Part shown: piece after piece, positions 10,316 to 20,903 of the stretch | How the letters are laid out: the number at the start of each line of letters is the position of its first letter | How positions within the stretch are numbered: the stretch's first letter is position 1 | DNA from: Bacteroidota bacterium | GTDB taxonomy: Bacteria > Bacteroidota > Bacteroidia > Bacteroidales > JACABE01 | NCBI GenBank assembly: GCA_013377005.1 | Contig: JACABE010000005.1 | Span: 1-64,000 of the forward strand | Direction: 5' to 3' | DNA length: 64,000 bases | The notes under the pieces: model-generated | The model's database searches: none | The model's input: the letters and a program-made list of their open reading frames with translations, nothing else | What the model was told of the DNA's origin: nothing | Translations under genes and position numbers: made by a program

Positions 10316-11014
10316 ATGGGTATAAATAACATTGTAAGAGGAAAAGGCTATAAACAATTCATGGCTAAACTTTACGGTATCGGAGCTTCTGTTGTAATTT
10401 TAGGAGCTTTATTTAAAATTAATCACTATACTGGAGCTAACGAAATGCTGATTTTGGGGCTTGGAACAGAAGCACTTATTTTCTTCTTTTCTGCATTTGA
10501 ACCATTGCACGTAGAGTATGATTGGAGTTTAGTATATCCTGAATTAGGTGGTATGTTAGAAGAAGATTACAAAAAAGGAAAGCAAAAGAAAACAGGTAGT
10601 GTAACCCAAGAATTAGACAAAATGTTAGCAGATGCTAAAATTGGACCTGAATTAATTGATAGTTTAGGAAAAGGTTTAAGAAATTTGTCAGAAACTGCTT
10701 CAGCATTAGTTACAGTTACTGATGCAGCTAAAGTATCTGAATCTTATGCAAGTACATTAAAAACATCAGCTGAGAAATTGGCTTCTTTAAATGCAATCTA
10801 TGAATTACAGTTGCAATCAGCAAATGCTCATATGGAAACAACTTCTAAAGTTCAGGTAAACATGGAGCAATTTGTAGCCCAGTTACAGGAATCTTACAAT
10901 AATACAGTTAAATATAAAGAAGAAGTTGACTCTATTAATAAGAAAGTTACTCAATTAAATAATGTTTACGGCAATATGCTATCAGCAATGAGCATGGGAA
11001 ACAAAAATAGTTAA
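10316..11014 (+). CDS. gldL: T9SS inner-membrane motor protein GldL/PorL
   Basis: N-terminal TM pair, FFFSAFEPLHVEYDWSLVYPEL, coiled-coil C-terminus; synteny. Confidence 0.95.
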   Translation: MGINNIVRGKGYKQFMAKLYGIGASVVILGALFKINHYTGANEMLILGLGTEALIFFFSAFEPLHVEYDWSLVYPELGGMLEEDYKKGKQKKTGSVTQELDKMLADAKIGPELIDSLGKGLRNLSETASALVTVTDAAKVSESYASTLKTSAEKLASLNAIYELQLQSANAHMETTSKVQVNMEQFVAQLQESYNNTVKYKEEVDSINKKVTQLNNVYGNMLSAMSMGNKNS

Positions 11015-11056
11015 TATATCAAATACATTTAATAACTAATTTATAAACATTAAGAT

Positions 11057-12637
11057 ATGGGAGCAACAAATTGTCCGGAAACGCCGCGACAACGAATGAT
11101 TAGTATGATGTATCTTGTATTGACTGCTCTATTGGCGTTAAACGTTTCTGTAGAAATTATCAATGCATTTATCATTGTAAATGAAAGTGTAGAAACTACA
11201 AATACCAATTTTGAAAAGAAAATAGATGGTACTTATGCAAATTTTGAGAAAGCTTACATTGGAAATCCCGGTAAAGTAAAAGAATTTTATGATAAAGCTC
11301 AAAAAGCCAAAACATATTCCAATGAGTTGGTTGGCTATATTAAAGGTTTAAAATATGAATTAATTTCGAAAACCGAAGAAATTTCAATTAAAGAAGCTCA
11401 AAACCTTAATATTAAGGAAATAAAAAGAAAAGATAACTACGATACTCCAACCAATTACTTTATTGGTAAAGAAGGATCAAAAAATGGTAAAGCTTACGAA
11501 TTAAGAAAAAAATTAGATCAATACCGTAAGAATATGCTTGATTTGATTGATGAAAAATATAAACCAATTTTGGATAAGAGTTTAGGCTTAAAAACAAATG
11601 AAGGATATAAGGATAAAGATGGTGCGAAACAAGATTGGGAAGATCATAATTTTTATCGTACCATTACTGTAGCTGCTATTACTATTCTTAATAAAACCGT
11701 GGCGGATGTATTAAATACTGAGTTTGATATTGTAAATCAATTATATTCTTCAGTTAGTGCTGATGATTTTACTTTTGATCAAATTGGTGCAAAAGTAGTA
11801 GCTACATCTAATTATGTATTGTTAGGCGATCAATATCAGGCAGAAATATTTGTTGCTGCTTTCGATACAAAGTCTAAAATAAGCGCCGAAATTAATGGTG
11901 CTACTGTTCAAGGTGAAAAAGGTATGGTCCTGTATAAAGCTGGTGCATCTTCTGAAGGATTAAAGAAATATAAAGGACAAATAAATGTAAGTACTCCCTT
12001 TGGCGTTAAATCATATCCTTTCGAAAATGAATATATTGTAGCAAAACCAAGTGCAACTGTATCTGCTGATAAGATGAATGTGTTTTACATTGGGGTTGAT
12101 AATCCTGTAACAGTATCTGTTCCTGGTGTTGCTAATGAAAAAGTTAAGCCAAGAATGACTGGTGGAACAATAACTCCAAAAGGTGCTGGAAAATATAATG
12201 TAAAGGTAGATAAGTTGGTTTCTGGTGCAGTAGCAAAAGCATATATTGAAATTTTTGCTGATTTTGATGGTAAACAGAAATCAATGGGTAAATCTGAGTT
12301 TAGAATTAAACGTGTACCCGATCCAGTTCCAACTATTGGTGGAGTTTCTGAAGGTTTTATTGAAAAGAACAAGTTAACTTCAGCTGGTGGTATTATCGCT
12401 CAATTAAAAGATTTTGATTTTGAGTTGCAAATGTTTGTTACTTCTTTCACTATGCAAACAATTGTAAAAGGTGATTTATCTCCAAAATTAATGTCTAGAG
12501 ATAATAAATTTACCAAAGAAATGTTAGCATTAATGGGGCAGGCAAATAGAGGGCAAAAATTCTGGTTTGAAAATATTACTGTAAAGGCTCCAGAAGGTAG
12601 TAGAAGAGTATCTGGTATTAACTTAACAATTAGGTAG
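11057..12637 (+). CDS. gldM: T9SS motor/periplasmic protein GldM/PorM
   Basis: NCPETPRQRMISMMYLVLTALLALNVSVEIINAF; synteny. Confidence 0.96.
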   Translation: MGATNCPETPRQRMISMMYLVLTALLALNVSVEIINAFIIVNESVETTNTNFEKKIDGTYANFEKAYIGNPGKVKEFYDKAQKAKTYSNELVGYIKGLKYELISKTEEISIKEAQNLNIKEIKRKDNYDTPTNYFIGKEGSKNGKAYELRKKLDQYRKNMLDLIDEKYKPILDKSLGLKTNEGYKDKDGAKQDWEDHNFYRTITVAAITILNKTVADVLNTEFDIVNQLYSSVSADDFTFDQIGAKVVATSNYVLLGDQYQAEIFVAAFDTKSKISAEINGATVQGEKGMVLYKAGASSEGLKKYKGQINVSTPFGVKSYPFENEYIVAKPSATVSADKMNVFYIGVDNPVTVSVPGVANEKVKPRMTGGTITPKGAGKYNVKVDKLVSGAVAKAYIEIFADFDGKQKSMGKSEFRIKRVPDPVPTIGGVSEGFIEKNKLTSAGGIIAQLKDFDFELQMFVTSFTMQTIVKGDLSPKLMSRDNKFTKEMLALMGQANRGQKFWFENITVKAPEGSRRVSGINLTIR

Positions 12638-12691
12638 GCGAATACTCTTTTAAAAGGAAAAAGAATTCATTAATTTAAATTATATTTTCAG

Positions 12692-13537
12692 ATGAAAAAA
12701 ATAATTTTAATAGTATTGTTAGTCTTCAATGTTGGAATAACAATCGAAGCATTCTCACAAGTATTTGATAGCCCTCCACGAGACGGAGCTTGGGATAAAA
12801 CTCATTCTAAAGATCGAAAGGTAGTTCCTTACGCACCAGTCAGAGAAGCTGATGTAAGTTGGTACACAAAAATATGGAGAGAAATTAGTTTCAAAGAAAA
12901 AATGAATCAAGTGTTTTATTATCCTGATAGGTCTATAAGAGACAGGGTTAGTTTTATGCAAATGCTAATGGATGCTATTAAAGAGGGGTCGATTACCGTT
13001 TATGATAATGATGAATTTACGAAACCTCTTTCATTTGAAGATATGAATGCTCAATTTGAAAGGACAGATACAATTCAGGTTGAAGATGTTGATAATCCTG
13101 GTGTTTTTAATGCAAAAGAAGTAAAAAGGAAAATTGATATTACTGACATTAAGACGATTAGGCTTAAAGAAGTTCAATTTTTTGATAAACAACGCTCTGT
13201 AATGGATGTAAGAATTCTTGGTATATGTCCACTTTTACAGGATAGAGATGAAAAAGGTGAACTCAAACCAGCATATATGCCTATGTTTTGGATTTATTTC
13301 CCTGATGCACGTCCTGTATTTGCTAAAACAGAATTATATAATCCTAAAAATGGTGCTGAAAGAAGAACGTTTGATGATATCTTCCAAAAAAGATATTTCT
13401 CAAGTTTTATTATCAAAGAGGATAACACTTATGACAGAAAAATTTCTGAATTCAAAACGGGTTTAGATGCTTTATTAGAAGCAGAAAGAATTAAAGAATA
13501 TATTTTTGATTTAGAACATAATCTGTGGGAATTTTAA
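12692..13537 (+). CDS. gldN: T9SS protein GldN/PorN
   Basis: WYTKIWREISFKEKMNQVFYYPD; MFWIYFPDARPVFAKTELYNPKNGAERRTFDDIFQKRYFSSFI; synteny. Confidence 0.95.
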   Translation: MKKIILIVLLVFNVGITIEAFSQVFDSPPRDGAWDKTHSKDRKVVPYAPVREADVSWYTKIWREISFKEKMNQVFYYPDRSIRDRVSFMQMLMDAIKEGSITVYDNDEFTKPLSFEDMNAQFERTDTIQVEDVDNPGVFNAKEVKRKIDITDIKTIRLKEVQFFDKQRSVMDVRILGICPLLQDRDEKGELKPAYMPMFWIYFPDARPVFAKTELYNPKNGAERRTFDDIFQKRYFSSFIIKEDNTYDRKISEFKTGLDALLEAERIKEYIFDLEHNLWEF

Positions 13538-13548
13538 TCTTATTTCAC

Positions 13549-13585
13549 AAAAAAAAGTCCGATTTTTTAAATCGGACTTTTTTTT
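13549..13585. terminator. Bidirectional intrinsic terminator between gldN and hldD
   Basis: A8-GTCCGATTT-TTT-AAATCGGAC-T8, perfect stem between convergent genes. Confidence 0.9.
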
Positions 13586-13607
13586 GATTTATACCTCCTG
13601 ATAATTA

Positions 13608-14573
13608 TTAAAGGTATTTATTTGGAATTAAGTAATTCTTTACATAGTCTGCAATGCCTTCTTCTAAGCTATAAAAAGCTTTGTCGTAACCCACTTTACG
13701 TAGTTTTTCCATATTTGCTTCGGTAAAATACTGGTATTTATCACGAATATCTATTGGCGTATCAATAAATTCAATATTTTCCGGTTTGCTCATGGCATTA
13801 AATGTGGCTTTTGCCAAATCAAGAAAAGCCCGTGCTTTCCCTGTACCTAGATTATAGATACCTGATGTTGGTTTATTTACCATTAAAAAGCGAATAACGT
13901 TTACTAAATCTTTTACATAAACAAAATCACGCAATTGCATTCCATCCTTAAAGTCTGGACGATGTGAGCGGAATAATTTTACTCTGCCTCTTTCATTTAC
14001 CTGATTAAAAGTGTGGAAAATAACCGAAGCCATACGGGATTTGTGAAATTCATTGGGACCGTAAACATTAAAAAACTTTAAACCTGCCCAAAAAGGTGGA
14101 TGGGTTTCCTGTTGCAAAGCCCATTTATCAAAATTGTTCTTAGATTCTCCGTATGGATTTAAGGGTTTTAATTGGGGGACAATGCTATGATTATCATTAT
14201 AACCAAACTCACCCATGCCATAAGTAGCAGCCGAAGAAGCATATATCAAAGGAATATGATAGGTTGAACACTCCTGCCACATTTTCTTTGTGTAATTTAA
14301 ATTGAGTTCGTCAAAAATAGCTGTATTAAATTCGGCTGTATCAGTTCTGGCACCAATATGTATTACAAAATCTATATTTGTGTGATGTTTGTCGAGCCAA
14401 CTAAAGAAATCATTGCGGTGAACCTTTTCGCTGAATATTTTACTTTCAAGATTTTTGTTCTTATTAATATTCGAGAAGTCATCCACAATAACAATATCAT
14501 TGATTCCATTCTCGTTTAACTTGCTAATCATACAGCTACCAATAAAACCAGCTGCACCTGTAACTACTATCAT
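13608..14573 (-). CDS. hldD: ADP-L-glycero-D-manno-heptose 6-epimerase
   Basis: MIVVTGAAGFIGSCMISKLN, FFNVYGPNEFHKSRMASVIFH, YNLGTGKARAFLDL. Confidence 0.93.
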   Translation of the reverse strand: MIVVTGAAGFIGSCMISKLNENGINDIVIVDDFSNINKNKNLESKIFSEKVHRNDFFSWLDKHHTNIDFVIHIGARTDTAEFNTAIFDELNLNYTKKMWQECSTYHIPLIYASSAATYGMGEFGYNDNHSIVPQLKPLNPYGESKNNFDKWALQQETHPPFWAGLKFFNVYGPNEFHKSRMASVIFHTFNQVNERGRVKLFRSHRPDFKDGMQLRDFVYVKDLVNVIRFLMVNKPTSGIYNLGTGKARAFLDLAKATFNAMSKPENIEFIDTPIDIRDKYQYFTEANMEKLRKVGYDKAFYSLEEGIADYVKNYLIPNKYL

Positions 14574-14592
14574 TTTATTAAGTTTAATTAAT

Positions 14593-15426
14593 TTACAAAA
14601 ATAAGGATTTTTGAGGAAATTGAGGTATCATATTTTTCTCAACAGCCATTTCAAAAAGTGTTGACACAGCATTTTTCCCTTTAATACCTAAATCAAGTGT
14701 ATATTCATTTACATAAAGATCAATATGTTTATACATTACCCCTTCGCTCATTTCCTGTGCATTACAACGAATAAACTCTTTACCCGAATCAGGATTTGCA
14801 AAAGCATATTCCACACTTCTTTTCAAAACTCTATTGATACTTTGTTTCAGACTTTCAGGCAAATCACGTTTTACAACAATACCACCAAGTGGAATTGCTT
14901 GCTTAGTTAACTTATACCATTCTTTTCCCAAATCAGAAATAAGCTTCAAACCTCTTTCGTGATATGTAAAACGGTTTTCATGAATAATAACTCCAGCATC
15001 AAATTCTTTGCTTATAACTTTGTCTTCAATATCTGAAAAAAGAACTTCCGTTTTATTTACAATTTCAGGAAAAACAATAGATAACAACAAATGTGCGGTA
15101 GTATATTTCCCGGGTATGGCAACTTTAAGCCTATTGAAATCTTCTTTATTGACATTATTTTTAGATATAAAAAGCGGCCCAACATCCATGCCCAAGGCGC
15201 TTCCCGAATGCAGTAATACATATTTATCAATCAAATACAGATAAGCATGATAACTCACTTTGCATATATCGGGTTCGTTGTTAAATGCAGCTTGATTAAG
15301 CTCTTCCACATCTGCCATTGTATATTCAAATATAATACCTTCGGTATCTATTTTATGATGTACCATGGCATCAAAAACAAAAGTATCATTAGGACAAGGG
15401 GAAAAACTAAGTTTAACTTTATTCAT
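14593..15426 (-). CDS. mqnD: 1,4-dihydroxy-6-naphthoate synthase (futalosine pathway)
   Basis: SFSPCPNDTFVFDAMVHHKID, DICKVSYHAYLYL, GVIIHENRFTYHERGL. Confidence 0.93.
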   Translation of the reverse strand: MNKVKLSFSPCPNDTFVFDAMVHHKIDTEGIIFEYTMADVEELNQAAFNNEPDICKVSYHAYLYLIDKYVLLHSGSALGMDVGPLFISKNNVNKEDFNRLKVAIPGKYTTAHLLLSIVFPEIVNKTEVLFSDIEDKVISKEFDAGVIIHENRFTYHERGLKLISDLGKEWYKLTKQAIPLGGIVVKRDLPESLKQSINRVLKRSVEYAFANPDSGKEFIRCNAQEMSEGVMYKHIDLYVNEYTLDLGIKGKNAVSTLFEMAVEKNMIPQFPQKSLFL

Positions 15427-16096
15427 CCAATATTTTTATTAATATGTTATTCAAATTTTTAATTGCCAGTGCAATATTCCATGATTCCTTGTTTCGTTTT
15501 TCAACATAATTTGAAACAGAACGTATCTGAATATATTTCAGATATTGCAATTTACAAGCATACATAAAAGCAGCTCCTTCCATACTTTCGGTCACTGGAT
15601 TAAAACGACTTTTTATCTTCTCTATATTTTCTTCGTTACCATGTATTGTGTTAACAGTAATTCCTTTAACTTTAATCAAATGATTTACAATTTCACTTTT
15701 AATAATCGATTCATTTAATAATTCCAAATTACTAAAAGGAAAACTATCTTCCTCAATCAGTTTTAAATCAACTAATGAAAGAAAATACTCACCATTTTCA
15801 GCACCCAATTCCGAAAAACTATCGGAGATAATATTAAAAACCTCGCCTAAACCAATATTCTTATCAAAACAGCCTGCAATTCCTGCATTTATTGCAATAT
15901 CATATTGATAGGACTGTAATGTTTTTCCCAAATAATAAGCTGTGGCAACCATTCCGATACCAGTAATCAAAACATCAATATCAAAATCTCTGTATTTATA
16001 CGCATTTAGATTGCTTTCTTTTCTTTGTATAAACTCGAAATTATCTATTAATGGCTTAATTTCTAATGAAGTGGCAGTTACAATAAGAATATACAT
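15419..16096 (-). CDS. mqnB: Futalosine hydrolase
   Basis: Nucleosidase fold: INAGIAGCFDKNIGLGEVFNI, ESMEGAAFMYAC, IRSVSNYVEKRNKESW; overlaps mqnD. Confidence 0.9.
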   Translation of the reverse strand: MYILIVTATSLEIKPLIDNFEFIQRKESNLNAYKYRDFDIDVLITGIGMVATAYYLGKTLQSYQYDIAINAGIAGCFDKNIGLGEVFNIISDSFSELGAENGEYFLSLVDLKLIEEDSFPFSNLELLNESIIKSEIVNHLIKVKGITVNTIHGNEENIEKIKSRFNPVTESMEGAAFMYACKLQYLKYIQIRSVSNYVEKRNKESWNIALAIKNLNNILIKILDE

Positions 16097-16317
16097 TTTT
16101 TCCTTTTTTAATGGTATAAAAGTAATACAAATATATCAAATTTTAGAAAATTAGCTTATTAGTATTGATTAATGATTATTGAATATCGTATAATTATTAC
16201 TGAATTTCTCTTGTAATAACATCTTCTCAACGATTATAATTAAGCTTATATCGAAATAGTTTAGTAAAGTGCCAAAAAAAAATTAATTTTGTTTGCAATA
16301 ACTTAAAATCAAATAAA

Positions 16318-19230
16318 ATGCAAAAAAGAGTTCAATTAAAAGTTGTATTATTTATAAGTTTTATGCTGGTATTCAACTTTGTAATACAGGCACAAAAAAC
16401 TTACAAGTTCGAAACTATTGCTGGCGATCCGCTTAAAGCAAGAATTTACACCCTTGATAATGGGTTAAAAGTTTATATGACAGTTTACAAAGATGCACCT
16501 CGCATACAAGCCAACATTGCTGTGAAAGTCGGAAGTAAAAACGATCCAAAAGAAACTACAGGGCTGGCGCATTATTTTGAACACATGATGTTCAAAGGAA
16601 CACCTGAATATGGAACTTCTGATTGGACTAAGGAAGAGCCAATGATAACTGCCATTGAAAATCTTTTTGAGAAATACAGAGTAGAGAAAGATGTAAACAA
16701 GCGGAATGAGCTCTATCATTTAATTGACAGTATTTCTTACGAAGCATCAAAAATTGCTATTCCAAATGAGTACAATAAACTGATGAAGGCAATAGGTTCT
16801 CAGGGAACCAATGCTGGAACATCTAATGATTATACAGTTTATGTTGAAAATATACCATCCAACCAATTGGAAAACTGGGCAATCATTCAAGCAGATCGTT
16901 TTACACATCCAGTACTTCGTTTATTTCATACAGAATTAGAAACTGTATATGAAGAAAAAAACATGTCTTTAACTAACGATGGTCGGAAAGCAAACGAAGC
17001 TATGATGAGCGCTTTATACCCACATCATCCTTATGGAACCCAAACTACTTTGGGTGAAGCAGAACATTTAAAAAACCCTTCAATGAAAAACATCCGTGAA
17101 TTTTTTGCAAAATATTATGTTCCTAATAATATGGCTGTTGTAATGTCGGGTGATTTTAATCCAGATGAAGCTATACTTTACATTGATAAATATTTGGGTA
17201 AACTTAAACGTGGAAACCCTCAACCATTGGTTTTTACTCCAGAAACACCAATTGTTGCTCCAATCGTAAAAGAAGTTGTTGGGTTGGAAGCTGAAAATAT
17301 CAGAATAGCATGGCGTTTTGGAGGGGCTAATTCTCAAGATGCCATAATGATAGATATGATTACTAAAATGCTTTCAAATGGGAAAGCAGGTTTGATAGAT
17401 GTAAATATTCAGCAAAAACAGAAAACACTGGATGCTGGTGCTTTTCCTTATCAATTGTCGGACTATTCTTCAATAGTGATGTCGGGTAGCCCTAAAACAG
17501 GTCAGTCATTAGACGACGTGAAAAAATTACTCCTACAACAAATAGATTCGCTTAAGAAAGGATGTTTTTCTAATACCTTATTACAATCTACAATCAACAA
17601 TTTAAAATTAAGAGAATTAAAACGCTATGAATCTAATTCAAGCAGAGTGGAAGCCATGTCAAGCTCATTTTTAAATGGTAAACCATGGTCAAAAACAGTA
17701 AATTATATTAATGATTTAAGTAAAGTTACCAAAAAAGAACTGATTGATTTTGCAAACAAATACCTTAAAAATAACTATGTAATTGTTTATAAACATCAGG
17801 GTAAACCTGAAGAAGTTGCAAAAGTAAGTAAACCTGCCATTACACCTATTTTTATCAATAGAAATGGAGAATCCGATTTTTTGAAAAAGATAAAAAGCAA
17901 TCCAGTTCAGGAAATCAAGCCAGTCTTTTTAGATTATAAGAAAGATTTGACGATTCAAAAAATTGGGAATACTAATATCTATTACAAATCCAATATTGAA
18001 AACAATACGTTCAGTTTGTATTATTACTTTAAAATGGGCAGTAATAATGATTTAATGATGGATTTAGCTGTTTCTTATCTTGATTATTTAGGAACATCAA
18101 AACATACATTGGCAGAAATAAATCGTGAATTTTACAAATTAGCTTGTAACTTTAATGTTTCAACCAACGAAGATGAAATGTATGTATCCGTGAGCGGACT
18201 CAGCGAAAATATGGAAAAAGCTTTGATTTTAGTGGAAGAATTGCTATCAGATGCAAAACCCGATCAAAATGCATTGGATAATATGGTAACAGATATACTG
18301 AAATCCCGAAACGATGTAAAAGCTAACCAACAGCGTAATTTTAGTGCATTGGTTGATTATGCTACTTATGGTCCAAAATCTCCGGGCAAACACTTATTAA
18401 GCGAAACTGAATTGAAAGCAATAAAAGCAGAAGATTTGGTACAAAAGATTAAAGGATTAACTAAATATACTCATGAAATTTTATACTATGGCGATATGAC
18501 TATTGCAAATTTGAGTGCAATCCTCTCAAAATATCATAAATTGCCTGTAATGTTTATACCATATTCAAATCCTGTTAAATTTACACCACTTGAAACCAAT
18601 GAAGAAAAAGTGTTTTTTGCACAATATGACTCCAAACAATCTTATTTACAAACGATTTCAAAAGGAGGAATTTATAATGAAAAACTCATTCCTGATGTCA
18701 GCTTATATAACGCTTACTTTGGTGGAAGTATGAATGCAATTGTATTTCAGGAATTAAGAGAAAAACGTTCCCTGGCTTATACAGCTCGTTCAGCTTATAA
18801 TTCTCCATCAGATATCGACAAATATTATATAAATACTGGATTTATTGCTACTCAGAATGATAAAGTAATAGATGCATTAAAAGCATACAACGATTTATTC
18901 AACAATATGCCCGAATCTGAAAATGCTTTTACATTGGCTAAAGATGCTATTATCAGCAAAATAAATACTGAAAGAATTACTAAAATGAGTATTATCTGGA
19001 ATTATCTGAATGCACAAAAGTTTGGACAAACCTACGATATCCGTAAGGATATTTATAACAAAACTGCTACCATGACATTAAATGATGTGAAAGCTTTTAA
19101 TGCAAATTATATTAAAAACAAAACCAAAACTTATGTAGTGTTAGGAAGAGAATCTGAAATGAAATTCGACGAATTAGGTAAATTTGGAAATGTGAAAAAA
19201 TTATCTCAAGAAGATATATTTGGATATTAA
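16318..19230 (+). CDS. M16 family zinc metallopeptidase (insulinase-like), two M16 units
   Basis: GLAHYFEHMMFKGT (HxxEH), VYEEKNMSLTND, C-terminal M16C ELREKRSLAYTARSAYNS; signal peptide. Confidence 0.94.
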   Translation: MQKRVQLKVVLFISFMLVFNFVIQAQKTYKFETIAGDPLKARIYTLDNGLKVYMTVYKDAPRIQANIAVKVGSKNDPKETTGLAHYFEHMMFKGTPEYGTSDWTKEEPMITAIENLFEKYRVEKDVNKRNELYHLIDSISYEASKIAIPNEYNKLMKAIGSQGTNAGTSNDYTVYVENIPSNQLENWAIIQADRFTHPVLRLFHTELETVYEEKNMSLTNDGRKANEAMMSALYPHHPYGTQTTLGEAEHLKNPSMKNIREFFAKYYVPNNMAVVMSGDFNPDEAILYIDKYLGKLKRGNPQPLVFTPETPIVAPIVKEVVGLEAENIRIAWRFGGANSQDAIMIDMITKMLSNGKAGLIDVNIQQKQKTLDAGAFPYQLSDYSSIVMSGSPKTGQSLDDVKKLLLQQIDSLKKGCFSNTLLQSTINNLKLRELKRYESNSSRVEAMSSSFLNGKPWSKTVNYINDLSKVTKKELIDFANKYLKNNYVIVYKHQGKPEEVAKVSKPAITPIFINRNGESDFLKKIKSNPVQEIKPVFLDYKKDLTIQKIGNTNIYYKSNIENNTFSLYYYFKMGSNNDLMMDLAVSYLDYLGTSKHTLAEINREFYKLACNFNVSTNEDEMYVSVSGLSENMEKALILVEELLSDAKPDQNALDNMVTDILKSRNDVKANQQRNFSALVDYATYGPKSPGKHLLSETELKAIKAEDLVQKIKGLTKYTHEILYYGDMTIANLSAILSKYHKLPVMFIPYSNPVKFTPLETNEEKVFFAQYDSKQSYLQTISKGGIYNEKLIPDVSLYNAYFGGSMNAIVFQELREKRSLAYTARSAYNSPSDIDKYYINTGFIATQNDKVIDALKAYNDLFNNMPESENAFTLAKDAIISKINTERITKMSIIWNYLNAQKFGQTYDIRKDIYNKTATMTLNDVKAFNANYIKNKTKTYVVLGRESEMKFDELGKFGNVKKLSQEDIFGY

Positions 19231-19248
19231 CACATTACTCGAAATGTA

Positions 19249-19293
19249 AGAAAAGCCGAAAAATTTAGTATAAAATTTTTCGGCTTTTCTTTT
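19249..19293. terminator. Bidirectional terminator
   Basis: Perfect 18-bp stem agaaaagccgaaaaattt / aaatttttcggcttttct between convergent genes. Confidence 0.9.
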
Positions 19294-19300
19294 GCCAATA

Positions 19301-19816
19301 TCAGAGAATAATATCAGGAGTTCTGATTTTATTGCTTTTATGCAGTTGTCTATCGAAAATATAAGCTTCAAACTGCAAGGTATCTGAATGAAGATAAGGA
19401 AGCATTAATCCTACACCAATTGTAGTTGTTAACTCACCTTTCAATGATCCGTTAGCACTAACCGGTTCTATATAAGGAATTCTATATTTAAAAATGATTG
19501 TGTCGTTTTGTTGTGTTATTGTATTAAATAAAATAAAAGGTACATATTTCCCATTTATTCTTTCGTAAATATGTATATAAAAGTTATTGTAATAGTAACT
19601 TGAAGTATCAAAAGGTGGATAATTATCTGATTGCTTTAATCCAATATCTCCATCCCCATCGGTAAATTTAAAAACAAAATCACCATCTTGTGAACTTGAA
19701 TTATATAAAAATTCTTTGTACTCAATGGCAGGAATTACTGGATAATCCTTTTCTTTTTTACAAGAAAAAAGCAATGTAATAGCCATTAATACGACAAAAA
19801 AATATATCTTTGACAT
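19301..19816 (-). CDS. Putative lipoprotein
   Basis: Signal peptide with LLFSCKK lipobox; no clear family. Confidence 0.7.
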   Translation of the reverse strand: MSKIYFFVVLMAITLLFSCKKEKDYPVIPAIEYKEFLYNSSSQDGDFVFKFTDGDGDIGLKQSDNYPPFDTSSYYYNNFYIHIYERINGKYVPFILFNTITQQNDTIIFKYRIPYIEPVSANGSLKGELTTTIGVGLMLPYLHSDTLQFEAYIFDRQLHKSNKIRTPDIIL

Positions 19817-19913
19817 TAATTTGAAATTTTCTGTTTTTATTCTGAGGGATGAAACAATAGGTTTAATGCTGTAAAATTACAAATTAATCAATTCAAACAA
19901 ACATAATAGTTGA

Positions 19914-20903
19914 ATGTTTTTCGACCAAATAACGGAAGCAATTTTTTCACAGCAATCTGTTTCAGCATTTAACGAAACAGCTATTGAATTATTCCATTTT
20001 CAATACAAAAATAATACAATTTATAAGCAGTTTGTCGATCTCAACCATATTAATCCGATTCAAGTAAAGACGATAGCTCAAATTCCTTTTTTGCCCATAG
20101 AATTTTTTAAAAGTCACAATGTAGTTTGTGGTGAAATAATACCAACAGATTTTTTTGAAAGCAGTGGCACAAGTGGAATGCAAAGGAGCAGGCATTATTT
20201 CAGATCTTTGGCTATTTATGAAGAAAGTTTTTTGAAAGGTTTTGCTCATTTTTATGGAAATATTGAGGATTATTGTCTCTTGGCCGTCCTACCTAATTAT
20301 TTGGAACAAAAGCATTCATCATTAATTTATATGATTACAAAACTTATTGAGAAAACCAATCATCCTGATAGTGGCTTTTATTTGAATGATTTAAAGAGTT
20401 TATCTGATAAATTAATGATATTAAAAAATACTAAGCAAAAGACAATTTTGTTTGGTGTTACTTATGCATTACTTGATTTGGCTGAAAAATATCCTCTTAG
20501 CATCCCTGATACAATTATATTTGAAACAGGTGGGATGAAAGGAAAACGCAAGGAAATGCTTAAAGAAGAATTGCATTCTATTTTACAGAAGGCTTTTAAT
20601 GTTGCTTTTATTCATGGAGAATATGGGATGACTGAGTTGTTCTCTCAGGCTTATTCAAAAGGAAAAGGAATATTTATGACACCACCCTGGATGAAGATAT
20701 TTATCAGAGATATCAATGATCATAAAACAATGCTAGACTTTAATAAAACGGGTGGGATTAATGTAATAGATTTGGCAAACATTTATTCATGTAGCTTTAT
20801 TGCAACCCAAGATTTAGGGAAACTACATGAAGATGTTAGCTTCGAGATCTTAGGAAGATTTGATCATAGTGATATTAGAGGATGTAATTTGATGATAGAA
20901 TAA
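19914..20903 (+). CDS. LuxE/acyl-protein synthetase-like (ANL superfamily) protein
   Basis: IPFLPIEFFKSHNV, FFESSGTSGMQRSRHYF (SSGTSG), GEYGMTELFSQAY. Confidence 0.85.
   Translation: MFFDQITEAIFSQQSVSAFNETAIELFHFQYKNNTIYKQFVDLNHINPIQVKTIAQIPFLPIEFFKSHNVVCGEIIPTDFFESSGTSGMQRSRHYFRSLAIYEESFLKGFAHFYGNIEDYCLLAVLPNYLEQKHSSLIYMITKLIEKTNHPDSGFYLNDLKSLSDKLMILKNTKQKTILFGVTYALLDLAEKYPLSIPDTIIFETGGMKGKRKEMLKEELHSILQKAFNVAFIHGEYGMTELFSQAYSKGKGIFMTPPWMKIFIRDINDHKTMLDFNKTGGINVIDLANIYSCSFIATQDLGKLHEDVSFEILGRFDHSDIRGCNLMIE

Noticed and set aside
14593-16096. mqnD/mqnB overlap as unusual
   Set aside because: Adjacent futalosine-pathway genes with a short overlap are ordinary operon organisation.
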